Assembly: GCF_003369795.1 (NCBI RefSeq)
Contig: NZ_CP026730.1
Span: 2,480,001-2,544,000 of the forward strand
Source: Streptomyces sp. CB09001
GTDB taxonomy: Bacteria; Actinomycetota; Actinomycetes; Streptomycetales; Streptomycetaceae
Direction: 5' to 3'
DNA length: 64,000 nucleotides
This document shows positions 51,385 to 62,154 of this stretch, one piece after another (within the stretch, counting starts at the first letter, position 1; the number at the start of each line of letters is the position of its first letter). The notes under the pieces were generated by a model. That model was not told the origin of the DNA, made no database searches, and saw only the letters and a list, made by a program, of their open reading frames with translations. A program made the translations under genes and the position numbers.

Positions 51385-52890
51385 CTAGCCCGCGACGAAC
51401 GTGCCGGCGGCCTTGTCGTGCCAGCACTGGTGCCACGGGCGGTCGAACAGGCACCACACGACGCCGACCACGCCGACGGCCAGGAGGCCGGGGACGCTGT
51501 AGACCAGCCAGCGGCGCAGGGCCGCGCCGAACGTCGGCGGCTCGTGGGCCTCGATGTCCCGGACCTCGAGCCCGAGCAGCTTCTTGCCCAGGGTGCGGCC
51601 CCACTTGGCGGTGGGCAGCGCCTCGTAGACGACGCCGAAGAGCAGCAGGACCGCGAGCACGATGCCCAGGTACGTGGACGTCGTGCCGTCCAGCAGCCAG
51701 ACCGTGACGGTCTCGCCGGAGAGCTTGGCTTCGTCGATCTTGTCGTTGACGTGGTCGACCGCCTTGACGCCGAGAGGTACGGCGGCGACGGCGGCGACGC
51801 CCCCGAGGACCACCGTGTCGATCAGCCGGGCGGCCAGCCGCCTGCCGAGCCCGGCGGGCCGGGCCGAGGCCTGACGGCGGGCGGCGGCCTGGAACACGTC
51901 CTCGACCGGCGGCTTCCACGGTGCGACGGGCTGCTCCTCCGCGCCCGCCCCGGCCAGCCGGTGCACCTGCTGCGCCCAGGAGGTCTGACCGCCGCCCGGC
52001 CCGCCCGCCGCGACCGGTGCGGGGGCGGCGGGCTGCTGCTGCGGGGGCGCCTGGCGGGGCACCGCGGGGGCGGCGGGCGCCGCGGGCGCCTGCGCGGCGG
52101 CGGCCCGGGCGGCTGCCGCCTTGCCGGCGCCGAAGCCGGGTCCGGTGCCGGGTCCGGTGCCAGTGCCCGGTCCGGTGCCGGTGCCTCCTGGCTGCGGGCC
52201 CGTGCGCGGGGTGACCGCGCGGAAGGTCATGGTGCCCTCGTCCTCCGCGGCGGCGGGGGGCTCCTGCCGTCCCGCCGTGGGCCGGCGGAAAACAAAGGTG
52301 TTGCCGGACTGAGCCTCCGGCCCGCCGGGTGCGGCGCCCTCCGAGGCGCCCGGACGCGCCGTGCCGGAGGCGGCCGCGGCGTCCTGCGCGGGTCCGTCGC
52401 CGGCCGCCGAGCCCCCTGAGCCCGCTGCCGTGCCCGCCGCGCCGGAGCCCGCGGCACCCGCGCGGGGGTCGCCCGCGCCGCCGTCGGCGGGCGGTGCCGA
52501 CTGCCGGGCGTGCGGAACCCGCGGGTCCGCGCCCCGTGCGGTGCCCGGCCAGGCGCCGCGCCGCTCCGGGGCGTCGGCGGGACCGGACGGGGCGGAGCGG
52601 TCGTCGGCCCAGGCCGTGGCGGACTCCGGACGGCTGCCGTGCTGGGACGCGGCGGCGGGCGGCGGGTCCTCGGCCGGGTCCTCGTCGAAGAAGTGCGGGC
52701 CGGTCTCCTCGACGGAGAGCCGCGCGCCGGGCGGGGGCGCGAGCGGCTCGCCGTCCTTGGGGGCGGGGCGGCTCGTGCCCGCCACCCAGGAGGCGCCGTT
52801 CCAGTACCGGACGTATCCGGGAATGGACGGGTCCGGGTAATACCCCTCGCGGGGCCTGTCGTCGCCGGGGGCCGGGGTTGGGGCGCTCAT
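51385..52890 (-). CDS. RDD-family membrane protein with DUF2510 domain
   Basis: Protein of 501 residues. The N-terminal DUF2510 module reads REGYYPDPSIPGYVRYWNGASW, followed by about 260 residues of low-complexity Ala/Gly/Pro, then an RDD domain (RRLAARLIDTVVLGGVAAVAAV ... YEALPTAKWGRTLGKKLLGLEV) with membrane helices. The long flexible linker is cytoplasmic by composition. The ATG at 52890 is preceded by weak purines. The neighbour gene has the same C-terminal domain, suggesting duplication. Confidence 0.88.
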   Translation of the reverse strand: MSAPTPAPGDDRPREGYYPDPSIPGYVRYWNGASWVAGTSRPAPKDGEPLAPPPGARLSVEETGPHFFDEDPAEDPPPAAASQHGSRPESATAWADDRSAPSGPADAPERRGAWPGTARGADPRVPHARQSAPPADGGAGDPRAGAAGSGAAGTAAGSGGSAAGDGPAQDAAAASGTARPGASEGAAPGGPEAQSGNTFVFRRPTAGRQEPPAAAEDEGTMTFRAVTPRTGPQPGGTGTGPGTGTGPGTGPGFGAGKAAAARAAAAQAPAAPAAPAVPRQAPPQQQPAAPAPVAAGGPGGGQTSWAQQVHRLAGAGAEEQPVAPWKPPVEDVFQAAARRQASARPAGLGRRLAARLIDTVVLGGVAAVAAVPLGVKAVDHVNDKIDEAKLSGETVTVWLLDGTTSTYLGIVLAVLLLFGVVYEALPTAKWGRTLGKKLLGLEVRDIEAHEPPTFGAALRRWLVYSVPGLLAVGVVGVVWCLFDRPWHQCWHDKAAGTFVAG

Positions 52891-53134
52891 GTCCGTCGTC
52901 CCGTATCTGCTCGGGGGTTGATAGGGGGCCTCAACATCTATCAGACGGGCGCAATCCGCACCGCCGGTCCCGCCGTACCCGCCCCTTTCCGGGCAACCTC
53001 GTGCCGGGACCTTCACATCCGGTCCGAGCCCGGGTCCGGGGTGCGGAAAAAAGTTCCCCGAACCCGCGTAATGCTCCGGCCCCCGGCCGCTCTCTCCGGG
53101 CAAGGACGTACGAGACTCGGGAGAGGAACCCGCC

Positions 53135-53563
53135 ATGCACACCAACCCCACCGGCCCCGTCGTCGTGGAACGCGAGCTGGAGCTGAGGCTCATCCTGTCG
53201 CCCGAGAGCGGCATCCCGGTACCGGCCAGGCTCGGCTACCACACGGACGATCCCTACGCCGTGCACATCACCTTCCACATCGACTCCGGCCACCCGGTGC
53301 ACTGGACGTTCGCCCGCGACCTCCTGGTGGAGGGCGTCTTCCGGCCGTCCGGGCACGGGGACGTGCGGGTGTGGCCGTCGAAGACGGAGGGCCGCAGCGT
53401 CGTACTCGTCGCGCTGAGCAGCCCGGACGGCGACGCCCTCCTGGAGGCGCCCACGCCCCAGGTGTCGGCCTGGCTGGAGCGGACCCTGCGGGCGGTGCCG
53501 CCGGGGACCGAGGGCGCGCGGCTCGGGATCGACGACGGGCTGGCCGAGCTGCTCGCCCGGTGA
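53135..53563 (+). CDS. ssgG: SsgA-like sporulation and cell division protein (SsgG)
   Basis: Protein of 142 residues of the SsgA-like family, unique to morphologically complex actinomycetes. Conserved stretches are VPARLGYHTDDPYAVHITFHI, HWTFARDLLVEGV and GDVRVWPSKTEGR. These proteins recruit or time division septa and wall remodelling in sporulation. The position near nag and hpd genes agrees with the place of ssgG in S. coelicolor (from memory); other paralogues are less likely. GAGAGGAACC precedes the ATG. Confidence 0.88.
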   Translation: MHTNPTGPVVVERELELRLILSPESGIPVPARLGYHTDDPYAVHITFHIDSGHPVHWTFARDLLVEGVFRPSGHGDVRVWPSKTEGRSVVLVALSSPDGDALLEAPTPQVSAWLERTLRAVPPGTEGARLGIDDGLAELLAR

Positions 53564-53582
53564 GGGCCGGGCAGCCCGGCCC
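53564..53582. terminator. Hairpin between convergent ssgG and oxidase genes
   Basis: GGGCCGGGC and GCCCGGCCC are perfect arms around a single A (effectively a 7-base loop), starting right after the ssgG stop and ending 6 bases before the oxidase stop. It can serve both genes. Confidence 0.65.
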
Positions 53583-53588
53583 ACCGGC

Positions 53589-55025
53589 TCAGAAGAGCTT
53601 GCCCGGGTTGAGGAGGCCCAGCGGGTCGAAGACCTGTTTCACGGCCCGCTGCATCTCCAGCCCCACCGGGCCGATCTCCCGCGCCAGCCACTCCTTCTTC
53701 AGGACGCCCACGCCGTGCTCGCCGGTGATGGTGCCGCCGAGTTCCAGACCGAGCGCCATGATCTCGTCGAAGGACTCGCGCGCCCGCCGGGACTCGTCGG
53801 GGTCCTGGGCGTCGAAGCACACGGTGGGGTGGGTGTTGCCGTCGCCCGCGTGGGCGCAGACCCCGATGGTGAGGCCGTACTTCGCGGCGACGCGATCGAT
53901 GCCCGCCAGCATGTCGCCGAGCCGGGAGCGGGGCACGCACACGTCGTCGATCATCGTGGTGCCCTTGACGGCTTCGAGGGCGGTGAGGGCCAGGCGCCTG
54001 GCCTGGAGGAGGAGTTCGGACTCGGCGGCGTCCTCGGCCGGGACCACCTGCGTGGCGCCCGCGGCCTCGCACAGGGCGCCGACGGCGGCCAGGTCGGCGG
54101 CCGGGTCGGCGGTGTCGAAGGCGGCGAGCAGGAGCGCCTCGGTGGTCTCCGGCAGGCCCATGTGGGCGAGGTCGTTGACCGCCTTGACGGTCGTACGGTC
54201 CATCAGTTCGAGGAGGGACGGGACGTGGCCCCCCTCCATGATCCGGCAGATCGCGTCGCAGGCGGCGGACGCGGAGGCGAACTCGGCGGCCAGCACCAGC
54301 TGCTCGGGCGGCTTCGGGCGCAGCCCCAGGACCGCCTTCACGACGATGCCGAGCGAGCCCTCGGAGCCCACGAAGAGCCGGGTGAGGTCGTACCCGGCGA
54401 CGCCCTTGGCGGTGCGGCGCCCGGTGGACATCAGGCGGCCGTCGGCGAGGACGACGTCGAGGCCGAGGACGTACTCGGCGGTCACCCCGTACTTGACGCA
54501 GCACAGGCCGCCGGAGGCGGTGCCGATGTTGCCGCCGATGGTGCACATCTCCCAGCTGGAGGGGTCCGGCGGGTAGTAGAGGCCGTGCTCGTTCACCGCG
54601 CGGGAGAGCGTGGCGTTGACGACGCCCGGTTCGACGACGGCGACGCGGTCGACCGGGTTGATCTCCAGGATGCGGTCCATCTTGGTCAGGGAGAGGACCA
54701 CGCAGCCGTCGGTGGCGTTGGCCGCGCCGGACAGCCCGGTGCGGGCGCCCTGCGGGACCACCGGGACGCGCAGCTCGGTGGCGGTGCGCATGACGTGCTG
54801 GACGTCCTCCACGGTGCGCGGCAGGACGACCGCGGCGGGGGCGCCGGCCGGGCAGAAGCTCGCCATGTCGTTGGCGTAGGAGGCCGTGACGTCGGGATCG
54901 GTGAGGACGGACCCGGCGGGCAGACCGGCCAGCAGCCGGTCGACGAGGGTGCTCCGGTCGCCGGGGGCGCGGTTGACCGTCGCGGCTGCGTCGTCTTCGT
55001 CGCGAGGCGCTTCGATACGGCTCAT
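53589..55025 (-). CDS. FAD-linked oxidase (GlcD/D-lactate dehydrogenase type)
   Basis: Flavoenzyme of 478 residues. The FAD-binding_4 domain contains VVPQGARTGLSGAAN, the family hallmark, then GEMCTIGGNIGTASGG-like text (EMCTIGGNIGTASGGLCCVKYG) and the GlcD-type SEGSLGIV. The C-terminal linked domain ends HAGDGNTHPT ... GLEMQRAVKQVFDPLGLLNPGKLF. It probably oxidises D-2-hydroxy acids such as glycolate or D-lactate. Start ATG at 55025; GTG at 55031 is an alternative. Convergent with ssgG. Confidence 0.92.
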   Translation of the reverse strand: MSRIEAPRDEDDAAATVNRAPGDRSTLVDRLLAGLPAGSVLTDPDVTASYANDMASFCPAGAPAAVVLPRTVEDVQHVMRTATELRVPVVPQGARTGLSGAANATDGCVVLSLTKMDRILEINPVDRVAVVEPGVVNATLSRAVNEHGLYYPPDPSSWEMCTIGGNIGTASGGLCCVKYGVTAEYVLGLDVVLADGRLMSTGRRTAKGVAGYDLTRLFVGSEGSLGIVVKAVLGLRPKPPEQLVLAAEFASASAACDAICRIMEGGHVPSLLELMDRTTVKAVNDLAHMGLPETTEALLLAAFDTADPAADLAAVGALCEAAGATQVVPAEDAAESELLLQARRLALTALEAVKGTTMIDDVCVPRSRLGDMLAGIDRVAAKYGLTIGVCAHAGDGNTHPTVCFDAQDPDESRRARESFDEIMALGLELGGTITGEHGVGVLKKEWLAREIGPVGLEMQRAVKQVFDPLGLLNPGKLF

Positions 55026-55113
55026 GATCACAGCGTGGCACCCGGGGCCATCGGTGTGAACCCCGTCGACGGCAGCCGTCGCCTGCCCGGTGTGATCGTC
55101 GTATGGGCGCACA

Positions 55114-56559
55114 GTGAGCGCCATGGAGGTCATGGAGAGGCTCACCCGGCGGGAACAGGGCGAGGCACCGGCTCCCGGGCGGCGGTCGCGCCGTGGGCGC
55201 CGGGTGCTGATCGCCTCGGTCGCCGGTGCCGCCGTACTCGGCGGGGTCCTGGTGCTGCTCCCCTGGGAGGCCGGTGACGCTCCCCCGCCCGCGCCGGGGC
55301 CCGCGGCGCTGGCGCGCGGGGCGGTCACCACGGGTGTGCCCGCCGCGCTGCCGGACCTGGCCGCGCTGATCGGCGACCGGGAGACCCGTCTGCGGGCGCA
55401 TCCGCTGGACGGGGCGTCGTGGGCGGTGCTCGGCGCCGCGTACGTGGAGCAGGGCCGCCGCACGGCCGACGGGGCGAACTGGCCGAAGGCCGAGAAGGCG
55501 CTGCGCACCTCCCTGAAGACGGGGCCGGAGCGCAACCCGCAGGCCCTGGAGGGGCTCGCGGCGCTGGCGGTGGCCCGCCGGGACTTCCCGGCGGCGAAGA
55601 AGTGGGGCGAGAGCGCGGTGAAGGCGGCGCCCAAACGGTGGACGGCGCACGCGGTGCTGATCGGCGCGTACACCGGGCTCGGCGACGACAAGGGCGTGGG
55701 CCGGGCCCTGGACAAGGTGATGGAGCTGCGCCCGGACGCTCCGGCGGCGGCGGCACTGGCGGCGGGCGTCTACCGGGACCGGGGCTGGCGGGAGGACGCG
55801 GCGGCCCGGATCTCGGACGCCGCGGCCGCCGCCGAGGCACCGGCCGAGCGTGCGGCGTACCTGGAGCAGGCCGGGCGGCTGGCGTTCGAGCGCGGGGAGC
55901 GGGAGGAGGCGCTGCGGTTCTTCCAGGAGGCGCTGCGCACCGACCCGGACCAGCGGGCCGCGCAGGCGGGGCAGGGCCGGGCGCTGGCGGCGCTGGGCCG
56001 GACGACGGAGGCGCTGTCGGCGTACCAGGCGGCGCTGGCCAAGCGGCCGAGCCCCGAGTACGCGCTGGAGCTGGGCGAGCTGTACGAGTCGCTGGGCCTC
56101 GGGCAGGCGGCGCGGGTGGAGTACGACCTGCTGCGGGAGCGGGCGCGGGGCGCGGAGGCGGCCGGGGCCGACGAGCAGCTGGTGCTGGGGCGGCTCGACG
56201 CGGACCACGGCGACCCGGCGGCGGCGGTGGAGCGGCTGCGGGCGGAGTGGGGGCGGCAGCCGGGGACGGCGGTGGCCGACGCGCTGGGCTGGGCGCTGCA
56301 CCGCGCCGGTGCGGACCAGGAGGCGCTGGAGTTCGCGACGATCGCGACCGACGGCGACAAGGGCGGCGGGGTGCGCAGCGCGCTGTACGTGTTCCACCGG
56401 GGGGTGATCGAGAAGGAGCTGGGGCGGTACGGGCCCGCGCGGCGGCACCTCGGGGAGGCGCTGACGATCAACCCGTATTTCTCGCCGCTGCGGGCGCCGG
56501 AGGCGAGGCGGGCGCTGGCGGAGCTGGGCGAGCCCTCGGTGGAGGGCCCGCCCGCCTGA
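55114..56559 (+). CDS. Tetratricopeptide repeat membrane protein
   Basis: Protein of 481 residues. One membrane helix (RRVLIASVAGAAVLGGVLVLLP, about 30-51) follows a basic N-terminus; the rest is helical with TPR-like units (WAVLGAAYVEQGRRTADGANWPKAEKALRTSLK, then GRTTEALSAYQAALAKRPSPEYALELGELY and GRYGPARRHLGEALTINPYFSP, quoted in parts). TPRs mediate protein contacts; the partner is unknown. GTG at 55114 or ATG at 55123 may be the start. It is divergent from the oxidase gene. Confidence 0.82.
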   Translation: MSAMEVMERLTRREQGEAPAPGRRSRRGRRVLIASVAGAAVLGGVLVLLPWEAGDAPPPAPGPAALARGAVTTGVPAALPDLAALIGDRETRLRAHPLDGASWAVLGAAYVEQGRRTADGANWPKAEKALRTSLKTGPERNPQALEGLAALAVARRDFPAAKKWGESAVKAAPKRWTAHAVLIGAYTGLGDDKGVGRALDKVMELRPDAPAAAALAAGVYRDRGWREDAAARISDAAAAAEAPAERAAYLEQAGRLAFERGEREEALRFFQEALRTDPDQRAAQAGQGRALAALGRTTEALSAYQAALAKRPSPEYALELGELYESLGLGQAARVEYDLLRERARGAEAAGADEQLVLGRLDADHGDPAAAVERLRAEWGRQPGTAVADALGWALHRAGADQEALEFATIATDGDKGGGVRSALYVFHRGVIEKELGRYGPARRHLGEALTINPYFSPLRAPEARRALAELGEPSVEGPPA

Positions 56560-56582
56560 GATCTGCCTCTGCGGAGCTGGTC

Positions 56583-57851
<1,269 letters not shown>

Positions 57852-57853
57852 TT

Positions 57854-58345
57854 ATGGCGGGTGCGGGGATCGACCGGCTGGACGGGCGGATCATCGGTCT
57901 GCTGGCGCGGGAGCCACGGATCGGGGTGCTGGAGATGTCCCGGCGGCTCGGGGTGGCGCGCGGCACCGCGCAGGCGCGGCTCGACCGGCTTCAGTCGAAC
58001 GGAGTCATACGCGGCTTTGGTCCCGAGGTGGACCCGGCGGCCCTCGGCTACCCGGTCACCGCGTTCGCCACGCTGGAGATCCGGCAGGGCCAAGGGGCCG
58101 ACGTGCGGGCGCACTTGGCGACGGTGCCGGAGGTGCTGGAGCTGCACACCACGACCGGCACCGGGGACATGCTGTGCCGCCTCGTGGCCCGCTCGAACGC
58201 CGATCTCCAGCGGGTGATCGACCGGGTTGTCGGTTTTGATGGCATCGTCCGGGCCGCCACGGCGATCGTCATGGAGAACCCCGTTCCGCTGCGGATCATC
58301 CCGCTGGTGGAGCAGGCGGCCCGGGACAGCGGCGGACACGACTGA
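57854..58345 (+). CDS. Lrp/AsnC-family regulator
   Basis: Regulator of 163 residues with an N-terminal helix-turn-helix (IDRLDGRIIGLLAREPRIGVLEMSRRLGVARGTAQARLDRL) and a C-terminal RAM ligand domain (VTAFATLEIRQGQ ... GTGDMLCRLVARSNADL). It is divergent from hpd; family members regulate hpd or aromatic amino acid catabolism. GGAGGG precedes the ATG at 57854; ATG at 57830 is an alternative start. Confidence 0.9.
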   Translation: MAGAGIDRLDGRIIGLLAREPRIGVLEMSRRLGVARGTAQARLDRLQSNGVIRGFGPEVDPAALGYPVTAFATLEIRQGQGADVRAHLATVPEVLELHTTTGTGDMLCRLVARSNADLQRVIDRVVGFDGIVRAATAIVMENPVPLRIIPLVEQAARDSGGHD

Positions 58346-58378
58346 GGCCGGCCGGCCCCGACCCGGAGGTGAGCGGAC

Positions 58379-59026
58379 GTGAACTTCTGGGACTTCCTGG
58401 GCAGCCGCCACCAGCAGTTGCTCGCCGACGCCTACCAGCACGCCAGCGCGGTCTTCCAGTGCATGGTCGTGGCGACCCTGATCGGGGTGCTGATCGGTGT
58501 CCTCACCTACCGCAGCGACTGGGCGGGGAACCTGGCGACCCTGTCCACGTCGACGATCCTCACCATCCCGTCGCTGGCCATGATCGGTCTGCTCATCCCG
58601 ATCGTGGGCCTGGGCGTGCCGCCGACGGTGACGGCGCTGACCCTGTACGGGCTGCTGCCGATCGTGCGGAACTCGATCGTGGGCCTGCGCGGGGTCGACC
58701 CGGCGCTGGTGGACGCGGCCAAGGGCATCGGGATGTCGCGTCCCGCGCGGCTGCTGCGGGTGGAGCTGCCGCTGGCGTGGCCGCCGATCCTGACCGGCAT
58801 CCGGGTCTCCACGCAGATGCTGATGGGCATCGCGGCGATCGCCGCCTACGCCTCCGGGCCGGGCCTCGGCAACGAGATCTTCCGCGGGATCGCCTCGCTG
58901 GGCAGCAAGAACGCGCTCAACCAGGTCCTCGCGGGCACGCTCGGGATCATCGTCCTGGCCCTGCTGTTCGACGCGGCGTACGTGCTGCTGGGACGGCTGA
59001 CCATTCCGAGGGGGATCCGTGTCTGA
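58379..59026 (+). CDS. OpuC/ProW-type ABC permease
   Basis: Permease of 215 residues with about six helices and the EAA loop GVDPALVDAAKGIGMSRPARLLRVELPLA typical of BPD transporters. It is the first of four genes for a quaternary amine/glycine-betaine class importer. A GGAGGTGAGC motif precedes the GTG. The ATPase gene overlaps it by 8 bp. Confidence 0.92.
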   Translation: MNFWDFLGSRHQQLLADAYQHASAVFQCMVVATLIGVLIGVLTYRSDWAGNLATLSTSTILTIPSLAMIGLLIPIVGLGVPPTVTALTLYGLLPIVRNSIVGLRGVDPALVDAAKGIGMSRPARLLRVELPLAWPPILTGIRVSTQMLMGIAAIAAYASGPGLGNEIFRGIASLGSKNALNQVLAGTLGIIVLALLFDAAYVLLGRLTIPRGIRV

Positions 59027-60290
59027 GACAGCGGAGTCCGTGGCCGGGAACGGCCACGCCGGCACCACCGGGGCGACCATCGAGCTGGAGTCCCTCACCA
59101 AGCTCTATCCGGGCAACCCGCAGCCCGCCGTCGAGAACGTGTCGATGGAGATCAAGGCCGGGGAGACGGTCGTCTTCGTGGGCCCCTCGGGCTGCGGGAA
59201 GTCCACCACCCTGAAGATGATCAACCGGCTGATCGAGCCCAGCGGCGGCCGCATCCGCATCAACGGCGAGGACGTCACCGACATCGACCCGGTGAAGCTG
59301 CGCCGCAAGGTCGGCTACGCGATCCAGTCCTCCGGTCTCTTCCCGCACATGACCGTCGCCCAGAACATCGCGCTGGTGCCGAGGATGATCGGCTGGTCGA
59401 AGGCGCGGATCAGGTCGCGGGTGGAGGAGATGCTGGACCTGGTCGGTCTGGACGCCGGCGAGTTCCACGGCCGCTATCCGCGCCAGCTGTCCGGCGGCCA
59501 GCAGCAGCGGGTTGGCGTGGCGCGGGCGCTGGCGGCCGATCCTCCCGTGCTGCTGATGGACGAGCCGTTCGGCGCGGTCGACCCGATCACCCGGGACCAC
59601 CTCCAGGACGAGCTGATCCGGCTGCAGCGGGAGCTGCACAAGACGATCGTCTTCGTCACCCACGACTTCGACGAGGCGATCAAGATCGGCGACCGGATCG
59701 CCGTGCTGCGCGAACGGTCCCACATCGCGCAGTTCGACACCCCGGAGGCGATCCTCACCAACCCGGCGGACGACTTCGTCTCGGGCTTCGTCGGCGCGGG
59801 CGCGGCCCTCAAGCGCCTGAACCTGACCCGGGTGCGGGACGTGGGCATCACGGACTACCCGACGGTGACCGTGGAGGACCCGCTCCAGCACATCTTCGAC
59901 CGGCTGCGGGAGTCGGGCACCAACGAGATCCTGCTCCTGGACCGGCGCGGGCGCCCCTACAAGTGGCTGCGGCGCGGCGACCTGATGCGGGCCAGGGGCT
60001 CGCTGGCGCGGGCCGGGACGCTGGTCCACGACACGGTGACCCGGGACGCGACGCTGCGGGACGCGCTGGAGGCGGTGCTCACCGACAACGCGGGGCGGGT
60101 CGCGGTCACCGGGCGGCGCGGCGCGTACGAGGGCGTCGTCGACATGGAGACGCTGATGAACTCCGTGCACGAACTGCTGGAGGCCGACCGGCTGGACGCG
60201 CTGGAGCACCAGCACGACCTGGAGGAGACCCGGGCCACGCAGACGCACACCGAGCAGGAGGGCTTCGGCGAGGTCGGGGGCCGCGCGTGA
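59019..60290 (+). CDS. OpuC/ProV-type ABC ATP-binding protein
   Basis: ATPase of 423 residues: Walker A GPSGCGKST, signature LSGGQQQRV, Walker B LLMDEPFGAVD and switch THDFDEA, all in the ProV/OpuCA style. A C-terminal region (about 280-400) has CBS-like repeats (VTVEDPLQHIFDRLRESGTNEILLLD ... VTRDATLRDALEAVLTDNAGR, in parts) that in relatives respond to ionic strength. It overlaps the permease genes at both ends. Confidence 0.94.
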   Translation: MSETAESVAGNGHAGTTGATIELESLTKLYPGNPQPAVENVSMEIKAGETVVFVGPSGCGKSTTLKMINRLIEPSGGRIRINGEDVTDIDPVKLRRKVGYAIQSSGLFPHMTVAQNIALVPRMIGWSKARIRSRVEEMLDLVGLDAGEFHGRYPRQLSGGQQQRVGVARALAADPPVLLMDEPFGAVDPITRDHLQDELIRLQRELHKTIVFVTHDFDEAIKIGDRIAVLRERSHIAQFDTPEAILTNPADDFVSGFVGAGAALKRLNLTRVRDVGITDYPTVTVEDPLQHIFDRLRESGTNEILLLDRRGRPYKWLRRGDLMRARGSLARAGTLVHDTVTRDATLRDALEAVLTDNAGRVAVTGRRGAYEGVVDMETLMNSVHELLEADRLDALEHQHDLEETRATQTHTEQEGFGEVGGRA

Positions 60291-61171
60291 GCAGCTCCGC
60301 CCACCCCTCCCCCGGCCGCCGCCCCGCGGGCGAGCACGAGGTCAAGGGGCTCGCCTTCCGGGACGAGGGCGGGGGCGAGAACGGGGACGAGGCGGAGGGC
60401 GGGGCTCCCCCACCGCCCCCGGCGACGGCGGGCTCCCGCGTCGGCTGGCGCAAGCTGACCTTCCTGCCCGTCGTCCTGATCGCCGTACTGCTGGCGACCT
60501 GGCTGTGGTTCCGGCAGGCGGACCTGGACGCGCTCAGCCGGAACGCCCTGGGCAACGGCCAGGTCACCAAGGCACTCTGGCAGCACGTCCAGCTGACGGT
60601 GATCTCCACCTTCTTCGTGCTGATCATCGCGATCCCGCTGGGCATCCTGCTCACCCGCGGGGCGTTCCGGAAGGCCACCCCGTTCGCGATGGCGTTCGCC
60701 AACATGGGCCAGGCGACCCCGGCGATCGGTCTGCTGGCGCTGCTGGTGATCTGGCTGGGCATCGGCCGCCGGGCCGCCCTGATCGGCATCATCGTCTACG
60801 CCGTCCTGCCCGTCCTCTCCAACACCATCGCCGGCCTGAAGGCGAACGACCCGACGCTCCTGGAGGCGGCCCGCGGCATCGGGATGTCCCCGCTGGGCGT
60901 GCTCACCCGGGTCGAACTCCCGCTGGCCGTCCCGCTGATCCTGGCCGGCGTGCGCACGGCCCTCGTCCTGAACGTCGGTACGGCGACGCTGGCGACCTTC
61001 GGCGGCGGCGGTGGCCTGGGCGTGCTGATCACCACCGGTATCACCAGCCAGCGGATGCCGGTGCTGGTCCTCGGCTCGATCCTCACCGTCGCCCTGGCGC
61101 TGCTGGTGGACTGGCTGGCCTCGCTCGCCGAACTGCTGCTGCGGCCGCGGGGGCTGGAGGTGGGCACATGA
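60287..61171 (+). CDS. OpuC/ProW-type ABC permease
   Basis: Permease of 294 residues. After a Pro/Glu/Gly-rich cytoplasmic tail, it has about six helices and the EAA loop NDPTLLEAARGIGMSPLGVLTRVELPLA. It is a paralogue of the first permease. GTG overlaps the ATPase stop by 4 bp (GTGA). The extended N-terminus is unusual for this small family. Confidence 0.93.
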   Translation: MSSSAHPSPGRRPAGEHEVKGLAFRDEGGGENGDEAEGGAPPPPPATAGSRVGWRKLTFLPVVLIAVLLATWLWFRQADLDALSRNALGNGQVTKALWQHVQLTVISTFFVLIIAIPLGILLTRGAFRKATPFAMAFANMGQATPAIGLLALLVIWLGIGRRAALIGIIVYAVLPVLSNTIAGLKANDPTLLEAARGIGMSPLGVLTRVELPLAVPLILAGVRTALVLNVGTATLATFGGGGGLGVLITTGITSQRMPVLVLGSILTVALALLVDWLASLAELLLRPRGLEVGT

Positions 61172-62136
61172 GGCGACGCATCTGCTGGACCCTGGCCGCG
61201 GTACTCCTTGCGGCTCCCGCCGGCTGCGGGCTGACCAGCGGCTCCCCGATGGTCGACGACGTGGAGCCGGGCTCGATCGGGAAGGGACGCCCCCTGGAGG
61301 GTGCCGATCTGACGGTCACCTCGAAGGAGTTCACCGAGCAACTGGTCCTCGGCGCGATCATGGGCATCGCCTTCGAGGCGGCCGGGGCGGAGGTGCTCGA
61401 CCGCACCGGCATCCAGGGCTCGGTCGGCACCCGCGCGGCGGTCGAGAACGGCGACGCCGACGCCACGTACGAGTACACGGGCACCGCGTGGATCACCTAC
61501 CTGGGCAACAGCAAGCCGATCCCCGACCCGGAGCAGCAGTGGAAGGCGGTGAAGGAGGCCGACGCGAAGAAGGGGCTGACGTGGCTGGAGCCGGCCCGGC
61601 TGAACAACACGTACGCGCTGGCGATGAACCAGGCCAACTTCAAGAAGTACCGGACGAAGACCCTCTCGGAGGTCACCGCCCTGTCCAAGTCGGACCCGGG
61701 TGCGGTGACGCTGTGCGTGGAGGGCGAGTTCGCCAACCGCGCGGACGGCCTGCCGGGCCTGGAGAGGGCGTACGGCATGTCGCTGCCCGCCGGGAACATC
61801 ACGCAGATGGACACCGGCATCATCTACACCCAGACCGCGAAGGGCGCCTGCACCTACGGCGAGGTGTACACCACCGACGGGCGGATCAAGTCCATGAACC
61901 TGGTGGTGATGGAGGACGACAAGAAGTTCTTCCCGAACTACAACGCGGCGCCCATGGTCCGCACGGCCACCCTGAAGAAGTGGCCGGCGATCGCGTCCGT
62001 CCTGGACCCGGTCACCGAGGCGCTGACCAACGACGTGGCGCAGACCCTGAACGCGAAGGTCGACGTGGACGGCGAGGACCCGCACCAGGTGGCGCTGGAC
62101 TGGATGAAGGAGAAGGGCTTCGTGAAGGAAGGGTAG
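61168..62136 (+). CDS. Glycine-betaine/quaternary amine-binding lipoprotein
   Basis: Substrate-binding protein of 322 residues with a lipoprotein signal (RRRICWTLAAVLLAAPAGC). The OpuAC domain opens with LTVTSKEFTEQLVLGAIMG and contains GDADATYEYTGTAW, the typical ligand-cage region. It overlaps the permease stop by 4 bp (ATGA). With the three genes before it, it completes an osmoprotectant importer. Confidence 0.94.
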   Translation: MRRRICWTLAAVLLAAPAGCGLTSGSPMVDDVEPGSIGKGRPLEGADLTVTSKEFTEQLVLGAIMGIAFEAAGAEVLDRTGIQGSVGTRAAVENGDADATYEYTGTAWITYLGNSKPIPDPEQQWKAVKEADAKKGLTWLEPARLNNTYALAMNQANFKKYRTKTLSEVTALSKSDPGAVTLCVEGEFANRADGLPGLERAYGMSLPAGNITQMDTGIIYTQTAKGACTYGEVYTTDGRIKSMNLVVMEDDKKFFPNYNAAPMVRTATLKKWPAIASVLDPVTEALTNDVAQTLNAKVDVDGEDPHQVALDWMKEKGFVKEG

Positions 62137-62154
62137 GGCTGCCGCTTCTGCCGC